From positions 120,977,078 through 121,041,077 of the forward strand of contig CM055265.1 in NCBI GenBank assembly GCA_029237695.1: a stretch of 64,000 bases of DNA, read 5' to 3'. This document shows, piece after piece, positions 43,882 through 53,572 of this stretch. A model generated the notes under the pieces. It was not told where the DNA came from. It saw only the letters and a program-made list of their open reading frames with translations, and did no database searches. Origin of the DNA: Conchocele bisecta. Its lineage: Eukaryota > Mollusca > Bivalvia > Lucinida > Thyasiridae. The position numbers and the translations under genes are program-made. Within the stretch, counting starts at the first letter, position 1; each line of letters starts with the position of its first letter.

Positions 43882-44955
43882 TCGGATCACTCGTGGGACC
43901 GTGTAACCACTGAGGCATCCTGGGAAATTCCCGCTGCTGGCCTACAGACTTGGTTGGACAAGAAAACATCAGGCGAACAGGCTGATGTCTGGAACGACAT
44001 GGAGGCTGATGTTGACTTCTGGACATCGGATAACACTGGCTCCAACGTTGGAGAAATTCCGGATAACACTGGCTCCAACGTTGGAGAAATTCCGGTTAAC
44101 TCTGGCTCCAACTTTGCCGAAATTCCAGATAACACTGGCTCCAACGTTGGAGAACACCATCATAGTGAAATTGCTGCTGTTGCTGATATGGAGTGTCAGA
44201 CAAGTTCAACAGTACCAGGCTATGTCTGTGATCGATCTAATTCAGGTGATGATCATTGTACTGTGGAAAACCATTCCAGTACTGAAGACTGTGTTCACAT
44301 GTCAGTGTGTGCTCCAACCCAGGGTAAGGTTGGTGAGACTGAGAAAGCTGCTGAAGACATTTGTGATGAAACCGGTGATGCTCATCCTAGTGAATGTGTA
44401 GGCGCGTGTAGTTGGCTAACATGTTGCCCATCACCTAATGGTCTTCATAGCAACATGATGCACACTCCAGAATGTAAAAAGAACCACATACCAGGATATT
44501 CATCGCAATCTACTTCAGCCCAAGATCATACACAAGCAGGGGAGGTAATCCATCCTGACTGCGAACATACACAAGCAGGGGATGTCATCCATCCTGATTG
44601 TGACCATAAGGAACAAGGGGACGTAATCCATCCTGACTGTGACCATAAGGAACCAGGGGACATAATCCATCCTGACTCTGAACATACACATGCAGGGGAC
44701 GTAATCTATCCTGACTGTGACCATAAGGAAACAGGGGAGGTAATCCGTCCTGACTGTGAACATACAGAACGAGGGGAGATAATCCATCCATACTGCGACA
44801 GTGAGGATGACGATGGGGAATATCTCGTGATCGATGACTCGGATATCGAAGATGGGCCGGTTAGACGACGCTACAAGAACAAGTATTCCTGGAGACCCGT
44901 TATGAAGCAGAATCCTTACCCATACCCGGAACCCTTGCTGCTGACTTTAGAAGAG
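43882..44955 (+). CDS. TSEN2: TSEN2 exon 5 (giant linker exon with peptide repeats)
   Basis: Acceptor ATTTCATAG, donor GAAGAG|GTAAGA, phase 0 both sides, 358 codons (residues 204-561 of the model). It starts SDHSWDRVTTEAS. Residues 253-296 hold four 11-residue repeats (DNTGSNVGEIP type), and residues 419-509 hold seven 13-residue repeats (HTQAGDVIHPDCD type). An acidic segment (SEDDDGEY, DDSDIEDG) and a basic turn (RRRYKNKY) follow. The last 25 residues (WRPVMKQNPYPYPEP..LTLEE) align with the start of the conserved Sen2 core in human. The open frame continues past the donor to 45105 by chance, into a repeat. Most of this exon has no vertebrate counterpart and is predicted disordered. Confidence 0.85.
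44029..44160 (+). repeat. In-frame 33-bp coding repeat, four copies
   Basis: Four tandem 33-bp units encode DNTGSNVGEIP, an exact second copy, VNSGSNFAEIP and DNTGSNVGEHH. The first two units are nearly identical in DNA, which implies recent duplication. The unit has an internal GGCTCCAACGTTGGAG palindrome. Confidence 0.9.
44527..44799 (+). repeat. In-frame 39-bp coding repeat, seven copies
   Basis: Seven tandem 39-bp units encode H(T/K)xxG(D/E)(V/I)IHPDC(D/E). The His that starts each unit is invariant and the unit's Cys is replaced only in copy 4 (Ser). HPDC varies to YPDC, RPDC and HPYC in copies 5, 6 and 7. No frameshift or stop is present, consistent with coding constraint. Confidence 0.92.
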
Positions 44956-45004
44956 GTAAGAAAGGATTGGGACTCCAGACTGACAAAATGTGGTTTTACG
45001 GCGT

Positions 45005-45215
45005 TTTATGACCAGTGTAGTGGCAGATCAGGCTGCGCAGTCTGGTCTGTAACTACTCTGTTCACCATTCCATCAGGGATGGGTTGTAGTCTAGGGGTTA
45101 GATAACCTGACTTCCAATCCTGAGGTTGTGGGTTCAAACCTTCTGTCGGATGAGACTTTAAAGTGTGGCCCCGTTTCTATATGACCTTAGCTGTTGGTGG
45201 GACGTTAACCCCTTT
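45005..45215 (+). mobile_element. tRNA-derived SINE behind a family J fragment
   Basis: 45005-45080 is a family J piece (ACCAGTGTAGTGGCAGATCA). 45085-45215 has an A-box TAGTCTAGGGGTTAG and a B-box GGGTTCAAACC, then a short body and a tail ATGACCTTAGCTGTTGGTGGGACGTTAA. The tail matches that of S1/S2, suggesting both SINEs use the same LINE machinery. Confidence 0.6.
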
Positions 45216-45269
45216 CACTTTCGCCATTCCATCTTTGAAGTAGCCTTTCTTATATTAGATGCTAATGTG

Positions 45270-45375
45270 GGCCCAGTTGCTCAAAATCTCTGTTAGCTTA
45301 ACAGACTGTGAAATCCTTAACATTGTTAAGGATTTCACAGTCTGTTAAGCTTACATAAGCTTTGCGCAACCGGGT
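45270..45375. repeat. Palindromic MITE
   Basis: GGGCCCAGTTGCTCAAAATC / GCTTTGCGCAACCGGGTCC outer arms and AGACTGTGAAATCCTTAACA / TGTTAAGGATTTCACAGTCT inner arms with no loop. Confidence 0.75.
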
Positions 45376-45485
45376 CCTTATTGTTAGTGTGCACAATGAA
45401 CAGAGTGGCAATTGTCGCAAATGTCGTAAGATCCCTTTTGTCAGACGACGGCTTAGATTAAGGGCTACGATAGCAATGAAGTCCT

Positions 45486-45823
45486 TTTTTGTGGAATTTA
45501 TCAGGGTATAAACTTGGAAAAGATGCGGGAATACTGGACGAAGACCGGAAGGCCTTCGTCCAGTATTCCCGCGACTTTTCCAAGTTTATATCCCCGATAA
45601 ATTCAAAAAGGACATTCATTCCTTATAATTCCAGCATTCAAAATAAATTCATCAAGAAAATGTGTTTATTTTCCGTTTTCTTAAGAATTATTTTAACTGC
45701 GCCTCACGGTTACGGAAAGTAGTTCGGCGTGGGAGTTTACTGGGATATAAATTTTGGACAGAGACTTGCTACGGGCCAATCAAATGTTAGGGAATTGTGT
45801 AAATATTTTTGTGCTAGAATTAT
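45486..45823. mobile_element. Family E composite MITE, copy 4
   Basis: TTTTGTGGAATTTATCAGGG to TTTTGTGCTAGAATTAT. The left outer arm is truncated; the apex GAATACTGGACGAAGACCGG is intact. Confidence 0.7.
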
Positions 45824-45961
45824 ATGTATGTAAAGAATGACCACTTCCAAAAGAATATTTTTATGACGCTATACTGTTAAGTTTGAAATTAGCTGGGTTT
45901 ATGCTGGTGTGAGATAGTCAATTCAACAAAATGGATATTTAGCAGTAAACATACAAATTTA

Positions 45962-46075
45962 TTTTATATCAGGTTTATCAGGCAAGGCTAGGGAACGTGT
46001 ATGAATTCCAATGCTCACCAACGAGTTCCTACTATTTCTGAGTGGAGCCTGATTAATCTGATATCAAGTGACTAG
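45962..46075. mobile_element. Family A' fragment
   Basis: ATATCAGGTTTATCAGGCAAGG.. with the partner GAGCCTGATTAATCTGATATC. The outer ends are missing. Confidence 0.5.
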
Positions 46076-46093
46076 CATGTACATGTACATATA

Positions 46094-46535
46094 CAGAGCT
46101 CCAGTTAAGGTGCGTAATCTGTAGCCTATTGTCCTGGTACGGATATATAGCTATCTGTCCTGTAGCCTATTTCATCAACATTGCAAAGTATACTTTACTA
46201 GCAAAGTATACTTTGAGGGAGAAATTTTAATTTTTTTTTTAATTTATTATTTTTTATTATACTGAATTTATTACATTATCACAGCCATTTAATGGCTGTG
46301 ATAATGTAATAAATTCAGTATAATAATTCTGCCTACTTTTAATCATGAAATATATGCATTTGTTAGTTCTATATGAAATAATGCATTTCAGGAAAAATAA
46401 ATGATTACTCCCTCAAAGTATACTTTGCTAGTAAAGTATACTTTGCAATGTTGATGAAATAGGCCCCTGATCAACTTTGGGGGGAATTTTGTTATTTCTT
46501 CACCAAAAATGGCAAGTTGGGAGTGCTTTAGAATC
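46094..46535. mobile_element. Family D MITE interrupted by family A copy 4
   Basis: 46094-46120 has AGAGCTCCAGTTAAGGTGCG; 46468-46535 continues with TTCTTCACCAAAAATGGCAA and TAGAATCGTCTA. Between them is family A copy 4 (46162-46467, GTAGCCTATTTCATCAAC to GATGAAATAGGC). The rest of the D right arm is lost. Confidence 0.7.
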
Positions 46536-46660
46536 GTCTAACCACTTCAACCCTAAATAACTGAAATGGACTGTGATATGTTAATTTTCCGACCAATCAA
46601 ATCATCACAAAGTGATTTTTTAGACAGGACCATATATAGAAAGGGGTTGGTTCATCATGT
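46536..46660. mobile_element. Family I left half
   Basis: CTTCAACCCTAAATAACTGAAATGG and CCAATCAAATCATCACAAAG, then AGAAAGGGGTTGG. The hairpin and right end are missing. Confidence 0.6.
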
Positions 46661-46905
46661 GACAGTTCGACCTATGGACCATCAGAGAAAGTAGTTGTGA
46701 CCGGGATATTTATATCAAGTCAATGCGACAACTGTCATCAATTATCGTGTATCCGATCAATGCATAGCGAGTTACAAGATAAAACACTTTATTGTGCCTA
46801 CTTTTGATACACATTTTACAACAGTCACTTAAGATATGCTGAGTGGACATGAAAAATGATAATTCTGGCAGATCGTCATATAATAAACAATCATTTTGTT
46901 TTCAG

Positions 46906-46959
46906 GCGTTCTTTCTAGCATATGGATTTGGATGTCTGACCATTGTGGATGCAAACCAG
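46906..46959 (+). CDS. TSEN2: TSEN2 exon 6
   Basis: Acceptor TCATTTTGTTTTCAG, donor CAG|GTATGA, 18 codons, phase 0 both sides. AFFLAYGFGCLTIVDANQ follows LTLEE of exon 5 and aligns with LSLEEAFFLVYALGCL in human TSEN2, the start of the folded endonuclease core. Confidence 0.93.
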
Positions 46960-47959
46960 GTATGAATTAATTGTATCCCCCGGACTACCGTCGGGGGATA
47001 CTATGGATTTGACAGCGCGCCGCGTCCGCGTCCGACGCGTCCGCGTCAGCGTCCGCCGCAGACACTTCTTGTCCGGAGCATAACTCGAACACCCTTTGGA
47101 ATATTTTCATGAAATTTCACACATGCATAGACCACGACCCGAAGGTGTGTCGCGCACAAGAATGACAACTCTTGCATAGCTAATTTTTGAGTTATCTCCC
47201 TTTTTTGTTTCTCGCACTGATTTCGTGTCCGGAGCATAACTCCACCACCCTTTCGAATATTTTCATGAAACTTCACACATGCATAGACCACGACCCAAGG
47301 TGTGTCGCGCACAAAGAATGACAACTCTTGCATAGCTAATTTTTTAGTTATCTCCCCTTTTTTGTTTCGCGCACTGATTGACCATAACTCGACCACCCTT
47401 TGGAATATTTTATGAAACTTAACACATTCAATTAGACCACGAACCGAAGGTGTGTCGTGCACAAGAATGACAACTCTTGCATAGCTAATTTTTGAGTTAT
47501 CTCCCTTTTTTGTTTTCGCTCACTGATTTCCTGTCCGGAGCATAACTCGACCACCCTTTGGAATATTTTCATGAAACTTCACACATGCATAGACCACGAC
47601 CCGGAGGTGTGTCGCGCACAAGAATGACAACTCTTGCGTAGCTAATTTTTCAGTTATCTCCCTTTTTTGTTTTGCGCACTCTACAAACTGGACAATAATG
47701 CATGAAGACCTGTTTTCTCGTCTGCTCTGTATACCTTTTCTCGTGTGCTCTGTACACCTTACCTGTAGAGAGAACAATAGAAACTGGGAGAACCATGTGC
47801 TAAGCATGGGCTAGCATGTGCAGATGTCCACTGCTTGACCACTGCTTGACCACTGCTGACCAGGTAATTTATACAGGTAAATCACTACATTGGGTACTGT
47901 GTTGAAAATATTGTGGCATTATGTGGACCTCTGCAGATATATGTAGATAAATATAGGAC

Positions 47960-48500
47960 TATTAAAAAAAAATCTGGTCTCCAATAGCAAGCATTATTAT
48001 TTTTAAACTTTTTTTTGTCTTTTTTTTTTTTTTTTTTTTTCATTATTTTTTTTCATTTTTTTTTTCAAATTATTTTTCAATTTGACTGGAAAAAAAATCT
48101 GGGCTCCAGTAGCAAGCATTATTATTTTTAAACTTTTTTTTTCCATTTTTTTTTTTTCATTTTTTTTTTCAAATTATTTTTCAATTTTTGTCCAGTAGCA
48201 GAAGGTCGTAAGTGCTATATACAGACTAATTCACCTGTACATGTGCTAGCATGTGCAACTGACCACTGACCACTTACAGGTAATTTATACAGGTAAATGA
48301 TTATATTACATTTCCGTAAACTGTGTTGAAAATATTGTGGCATTATGTGGACCTGTGCAGATATATGTAGATAAATATAGGACTATTAAAAAAAATTCTG
48401 GGCTCCAGTAGCAGATTAGCAATTATTATTTTTAATTTTTAAACTTTTTTTCCATTTTTTTTTTTCATTTTTTTTTCAAATTCTTTTTCAATTTTTGTCT
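47960..48500. repeat. T-rich tandem units
   Basis: Three units with AATCTGGGCTCCAGTAGCA, AAGCATTATTATTTTTAAAC and long T/C tracts (TTTTTTTTCATTTTTTTTTC). The same T-rich segment flanks element F copies at 56980-57007 and 59194-59222. Confidence 0.75.
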
Positions 48501-48544
48501 AGTAGCATAAGGTCGTAAGTGCTATATACAGACTATTATCATAT

Positions 48545-48706
48545 AATAAAACAATTATTGACTAGTGAGCCATAGAATATAATCTGATATTCTATGGTTC
48601 ACTAGTCAATAATTGTATAATATGTTCGGGCCAGTGAAAATTGCTTTCGGGCCCAGGCTCGAGGTCAAGGCGGGACAAGGCGAGGCATCTGATTCCGCGG
48701 AATTCT
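48545..48706 (+). mobile_element. 3' part of a rolling-circle-like element
   Basis: A hairpin CAATTATTGACTAGTGAGCC / GGTTCACTAGTCAATAATTG (48552-48617), then GGGCCCAGGCTCGAGGTCAAGG and the terminal ATTCCGCGGAAT palindrome plus CTTG|T. The same 3' block occurs at 59275-59437. Confidence 0.6.
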
Positions 48707-48769
48707 TGTTTACTTATCTCCCTTTGTTGTTTCGTGCTCTGATTTTGTATCCAAAGCATAACTCGAACA

Positions 48770-49833
48770 CACATATACGCATTGCTCTAATGGTCCTCTA
48801 CCGCCCTGTGCCAAATCCACGTTCGTTCTGCCCCCCGTCGCAAGCCCAGGGTCAAGGTCACATACTTAGTGCTTCAAAAACATTAACGCTTGGGTAAATA
48901 TCTTATACTTTCTGTTTTCTTTCATGGATCATGGATCATCTTCATATTTCATATACGCATTGCTCTAATGGTCCTCTACCGCCCTGTGCCAAATCCACGT
49001 TCGTCCTGCCCCACCAATCCCAGGGTCAAGGTCACATACTTGGTGCTTCAAAAACTTTAACGCTCAGGTAAATATCTTATAATTTTTATTTCCATTCACG
49101 GATCAACTTCATATTTCATATACGCGTTGCTCTAAATGTCGTCTACCGCCCTGTGCCAAATCCACGTTCGTCCTGCCCCCGCCAAGCCCAGGGTGAAGGT
49201 CACATACTTAGTGCTTCAAAAACTTTAACGCTCGGGTAAATATCTTATAATTTCTGTTTTCTTTCATGGATCATCTTCATATTTCATATACGCATTGCTC
49301 TAATGGTCCTCTACCACCCTGTGCCAAATCCACGTTCGTCCTAGCCCCCGCCAATCCCAGGGTCAAGGTCACATACTTGGTGCTTCAAAAACTTTAATGC
49401 TCAGGTAAATATCTTATAATTTTTCTTTCCATTCACGGATCAACTTCATATTTCATATATGCGTTGCTCTAATGGTCCTCTACCGCCCTGTGCCAAATCC
49501 ACGTTCGTCCCGCCCCCGCCAAGCCCAGGGTTAACATCATATACTTAGTGCTTCAAAAACTTTAACGCTCAGGTAAATATCTTATAATTTCTGTTTTCTT
49601 TCACGGATCAGCTTCATATTTCATATATGCATTGCTCTAATGGTCCTCTACTACCGCCCTGTGCCAAATCCACGTTTGTCCTGCCCCCCGCCAAGCCCAG
49701 GGTGAAGGTCACATACTTGGTGCTTCAAAAACTTTAACGCTCAGGTAAAAGAAAATTTTGACTTGCAATTTGGCCTCATTTATTATCAAAGCGATATGTG
49801 GGACATCCGTGTTCTATGAACACATTTTCTTGT
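48770..49833 (+). repeat. Six tandem units of about 180 bp with AAGGTCAC
   Basis: Each unit carries CATATACGCATTGCTCTAATGG, CTGTGCCAAATCCACGTTCG, GGGTCAAGGTCACATACTT and CTTCAAAAACTTTAACGCTC. The array ends ACACATTTTCTTG|T, a rolling-circle-like terminus, and is nested inside W. Confidence 0.75.
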
Positions 49834-50206
49834 TTATTAAACTTCACACATGCATAGAAGACGACCCAAAGGTGTGTCGCACGTAAGAATGACAACTCTT
49901 GCGTCGTTAATTTCTTTAGTTATCTCCCTTTGTTGTTTCGTGCACTGATTTCGTGTCTGGAGCATAACTCGAACACCCTTTGGAATATTTTCATGAAACT
50001 TCACACATGCATAGACCACGACCCTAAAGGTGTGTCCCGCAAGAATGACAACTCTTGCATCATTAATTCTTTAGTTATCTCCCTTTGTTTTTCCGTCACT
50101 GATTTTGTCTCCGGAGCATAACTCGAACACCCTTTTTTCAAACTACTTGTGTATCTGGGGAGGGGGATACACATGCGCTTGTCGACAAGCGTCCATTTCT
50201 AGTTAT

Positions 50207-50760
50207 CTACTGAAACACTGAATTAAAAACAATTATTCTCCATTTTCTTACATCTGACGTATTATAAGGTTCAACAGTGTCCAGTTGTGGGTATATGTTT
50301 TCCGTGGCACAAGGGAACTGTTTGAACCCAAGGCCGTAGGCCGTAGGCCGTAGGCCGGAGGCCGGAGGTTCAAACAGTTCCCGAGTGCTAAGGCAAACGT
50401 TTACCCTGGCACGGCTGTACATGGTCGAACATAATGTTACATTTCCGTCGAAAATATTGTGCAATTTGAGCATTTATGCAGTACTTTCGTTACTTTGATA
50501 ATCTGCTCCATTCACACAGCTGATTTACTCATACATGTTCCGGGGCTACAGTACATGTCGTGTGATGCAACCAGTTTAAAAAATTCAGCGTGAACTGGTC
50601 TGGTGACGTAATGGTGCGTTCTGGTAACTTCATGAGACATGTGCATTATGTAGTTCTTGGCTTGGCCCTGGAATGAGCATTGTCTTCAGCCATGGTCTAT
50701 CAGCACGTGCTGTATGTTTGAACAGAACTGAGCGGTGTCGAACAATGGCCGTCATGTAAC
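50207..50760. mobile_element. Palindromic repeat, family L copy 2
   Basis: GGGAACTGTTTGAACC (50310) pairs with GGTTCAAACAGTTCCC (50367). A (GGCCGTA)n tract is in the loop. ATTTTGCACAATTTGAGCAT-like flanks and TTCCGGGGCTACAG match the L copy at 17395-17790. Confidence 0.55.
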
Positions 50761-50926
50761 AATATGTATTCACAGTGTACATGCGAGTGGTGCTTTGTAA
50801 TCATTGTATACCATTTATCCCGTCAACACAGTGTGTATGTGCCGTGAAACACGGTGCCGTGAAACATTTTTGATATCCAGTCAATACAGTTTTTGCATTT
50901 TAATGCCATTTCAGGTGTTGACGGGA

Positions 50927-51081
50927 TAAATAGAATAGTAGGTTAGTGTCGTGAATGGGAAAAAATATCTGGCGCGGCACGGAAACGGGATGTGCTCGGC
51001 ATAGCCTCGCCCATCCCGTTTTCTGAGCCTTGGCAGATATTTTTTCCCATTCACGGCACTAACCTACTTTTCTCTATTTAT
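50927..51081. mobile_element. Foldback MITE, family A' copy 3
   Basis: GATAAATAGAATAGTAGG to CCTACTTTTCTCTATTTAT, nearly identical with 29444-29601, including CGGCACGGAAACGGGATGTG. Confidence 0.75.
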
Positions 51082-51124
51082 TTAACCAGGTGAACAGGTT
51101 ATTGTGAAATAATGCACAAGTGAT

Positions 51125-51299
51125 TGGGTCCTTGCAGCTCAATTAAGTAAATTTCAACTTTATTACAGTATTTTCACTACTCATTTTGAAAATAAATGCG
51201 TATTTTCACATTGGTGTGAATATTTTGTACTCCCACTTTTGATAATAAGTGTGTATTCTGTTGAAATATGTGCGTAATATATGCCATCTGGAGCTCTGG
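51125..51299. mobile_element. Family C right part
   Basis: GCAGCTCAATTAAGTAAATT to ATATGCCATCTGGAGCTCTG. The left terminus and inner hairpin are missing. Confidence 0.65.
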
Positions 51300-51484
51300 A
51301 GGATGAACCCATTTGATTTAAAAAATTCTGATGAGATATCTCGCTGTGCTTTAATTTAGTTTCACATTATTTTTATCTTGTTTACGGATGAAACATGACA
51401 TTGTGTGAATTAAATTGTTTAAACGTGATTAAAATAGCATGTGTAGTTTGTTTCAGCTCTAAATGTTAACAATCTCTCCCACAG

Positions 51485-51623
51485 AGACCAATGACCTTGA
51501 CCTCAATATGGCGGATGTTTTGTGCAGCACAGCGGACGTTCGTTCCAAGTTACGTGGCCTACCATTACCTGAGGAGTAGGGGCTGGGTCCCTAAACCGGG
51601 CCTGCTGTTTGGCGTAGACTTTG
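51485..51623 (+). CDS. TSEN2: TSEN2 exon 7
   Basis: Acceptor CAATCTCTCCCACAG, donor TTTG|GTAAAT, 139 nt, phase 0 to 1. Encodes RPMTLTSIWRMFCAAQ.. then FVPSYVAYHYLRSRGWVPK and LLFGVDF. AYHYxRSxGWVPKxG is the hallmark Sen2 block just before the catalytic site (AYHYFRSKGWVPKVG in human). Confidence 0.97.
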
Positions 51624-51761
51624 GTAAATATTGTTGTTACCAGGTTACTCGGGTCACTACAGACTCTGAGGTAACCTCATTAATATTAAAGTACCGTAAT
51701 AATTAATAAACATTCGGAGTACCCATCGCATGCCACCTGCCTAAATGGTGTCCGAATTTCA

Positions 51762-51827
51762 GACTATCATAATTTTGCACTTACGAACATTTTAGTCATA
51801 CAACGTTTAGTGAAACTGGCCCCAGGT
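51762..51827. mobile_element. Family G fragment in the short intron 7
   Basis: CAGACTATCATAATTTTGCA to TTTAGTGAAACTGGCCCCA, one end of the G foldback. It ends 38 nt before the exon 8 acceptor. Confidence 0.65.
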
Positions 51828-51865
51828 GATATACTCTAGCCACCATGTAAATGTGATGGTTCCAG

Positions 51866-52026
51866 TTCTGTATAAGGAGGGGCCCCCGTTCTACCATGGC
51901 AGCTACTCCGTGGTGGTGAAGACGGTGCGGGCGGGCAGTTTACATGAGGTCGTGGGGCTCCAACCCCGGTCCCTCTCCTGGAACGCATACACAGGCTTAA
52001 ACAGGGTCACCGAACACGTCGGCAAG
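51866..52026 (+). CDS. TSEN2: TSEN2 exon 8 (catalytic)
   Basis: Acceptor ATGGTTCCAG, donor AAG|GTAACC, 161 nt, phase 1 to 0. The split Val codon gives GVDF-VLYKEGPPFYHGSYSV. By family knowledge the endonuclease triad is Tyr, His and Lys: here Y628 (VLY), H636 (FYH) and K679 (HVGK, last codon of the exon). The Tyr-His spacing of 8 equals that of human Y369/H377. The loop before the Lys is 4 residues longer than in human (43 against 39 from His to Lys). All three residues are present, so the enzyme should be active. The upstream pyrimidine tract is poor; the acceptor was chosen because it gives exact alignment to the family. Confidence 0.95.
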
Positions 52027-52082
52027 GTAACCATGAGAAGTAGGGCTGTGGAAAGGCCATTAGGACATGTCTGACCAGTGTT

Positions 52083-52200
52083 GAGCCTGATCAGTATTAT
52101 TATAGTCAGTTGAAACTGCAATCAGTGTAGATCCTGATCAGACTGCGCGGATGCGCAGGCTGATCTGGGGCTACACTGGTCACACACATCCGAAGATACT
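52083..52200. mobile_element. Family J copy 6
   Basis: CAGTGTAGATCCTGATCAGAC / GCTGATCTGGGGCTACACTG arms with GCGCGGATGCGC at the apex. Confidence 0.65.
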
Positions 52201-52295
52201 GTTTTCTCAGACGTGCCAATTTATCGATCTCCTGATCTGTATTCGTGGCCATAACTGGCGAAATGAGGAGGACAACATTTGTGGCAAGTGTAGAT

Positions 52296-52482
52296 CCTGA
52301 CTAGTCCATTTATGAAAAGGGGATGTTTTTATTCTCAAAATTGTGAAAATATTACTTGCAAAAAGTGCAGATCCTGACGAGATGGCTCGTACGTGCGGCT
52401 CTGGACGAGCCGGCTCATCTCGATCTACACATTTTGCCAATACTACACTATACAGGCCTGTGGTGTTGAAAGGGTAACCCTT
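52296..52482. mobile_element. Family I copy (left end lost)
   Basis: CTAGTCCATTTATGAAAAGG, hairpin AGTGCAGATCCTGACGAGAT / CATCTCGATCTACAC, and right end GGTGTTGAAAGGGTAACCC. Confidence 0.6.
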
Positions 52483-53279
52483 ACTATGCTGAATTAAATT
52501 TGTTCGTGTGCTGTCAAAACAGGTTTTTTGCATAGGGTACCTAGTACCCTGTGTATTGGTTTCGAGTGGCTCATTTAACCACGCCCCCAACCCCCCTCGA
52601 TGGGCTCCTCCGTAGTGATATGTGATATTTTGTGCAGATTCTGATTATACCATATGCATTTTGTTACTCATCTTTTCAATGCAATTTTGAAACCGCTAAT
52701 TGAAAATAAAATTATGAAAAACTACTTGCACTGCACAATATCAACAACGGATGTTCTACGTACAAAAATACATCGGATTATTTTGTTGCGCGTGATTTGC
52801 CCCCATTTGCAGCACAAATCGTGCGGTCATCGCTAAATTTAGTAACAGAGTTAACTTCCCTCCGAAACAAGCGACGCGTTTAACACACAAACTACATCAA
52901 GTTTAAACTGATGTTTAATCCTCATTCTCTCTCTCTATCGATGGATTTACAGTGGGTTTTAGTGACATTCCTGAATTCGGCCTGATTGACATTTGTCTAT
53001 GGTGGCCAATACACGCCAACATGAGTGTCAATTCTACGTTCAGGGAAGGGTGTCAATAAGTCAGTATTTAAGGTGATAACTTACAGTCAGGGAACAAATT
53101 AATGACAGTATAACACATCCAGCGTATATTAATACCCATATTAATGCAAGTACTGAAATACGACAAAACAAAATCTAACAAATTTGGGCTTCCATACATT
53201 GAAAATTTTGTCACCGGTTTCCCCAATGACGCCATTTGTATGTTTTAATATACTCGATCCGGGGCCAACTATTTCATTC

Positions 53280-53358
53280 ACAAAACAGAAGTAAACTTGG
53301 CGATGTACCGATAAGGCATTTTCAGGCCCAACACCGCTTCCGTGGCGGAATACTTGTA
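53280..53358 (+). mobile_element. Rolling-circle-like 3' remnant
   Basis: AACACCGCTTCCGTGGCGGAATACTTG|T: the terminal hairpin (TTCCGTGGCGGAA) and CTTG end as in the element at 18913-19396. The 5' side is not recognisable. Confidence 0.4.
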
Positions 53359-53572
53359 ACTATTGCTCTTCAATCAGTTTTCAATTTATCTATAATGATC
53401 ATAGATATCTGGAATCTGTATACCCGGTACTTGAATTGATGATGTCTTGTATATGTGTTACCGTATCTTTCTGACATTGTTATGCATAATCTGTAATGGT
53501 GTTGAATGTTTTGGTACATACTGTAGCAGTGCATACTGTACTTCAAGTTGTGCCATATCAATAGTTTACCCC

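Larger units (their letters stand above)
46971..50202 (+). mobile_element. Composite rolling-circle-like element W (3.2 kb)
   Basis: 5' stem-loop GTATCCCCCG / CGGGGGATAC; 3' end GGGGATACACATGCGCTTGTCGACAAGCG..TTTCTAG|T with a 14-nt perfect terminal palindrome. Units of about 170 bp (GAGCATAACTCGAACACCCTTTGG, GTGTGTCGCGCACAAGAATG, TTATCTCCC) occur at 47069-47690 and again at 49840-50130. Between them lie two foreign blocks: 47700-48706, ending TTCCGCGGAATTCTTG, and about 48770-49833, ending ACACATTTTCTTG. Antisense open frames in the units are repetitive artefacts. No Rep/helicase domain. Confidence 0.55.

Noticed and set aside
44515..44791. Reverse-strand open frames of 68-90 codons
   Set aside because: Antisense shadows of the 39-bp coding repeat of TSEN2 exon 5.
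44956..45105. Extension of the TSEN2 exon 5 frame
   Set aside because: The frame runs past a good donor (GAAGAG|GTAAGA) into a family J fragment; exon 6 joins the donor in phase with strong homology.
45085..45160. tRNA gene
   Set aside because: A- and B-box-like motifs are present but no cloverleaf acceptor stem; it is followed by a SINE body and tail.
47046..47807. Reverse open frames of 95-138 codons
   Set aside because: They repeat with the 170-bp W units and contain no known domain.
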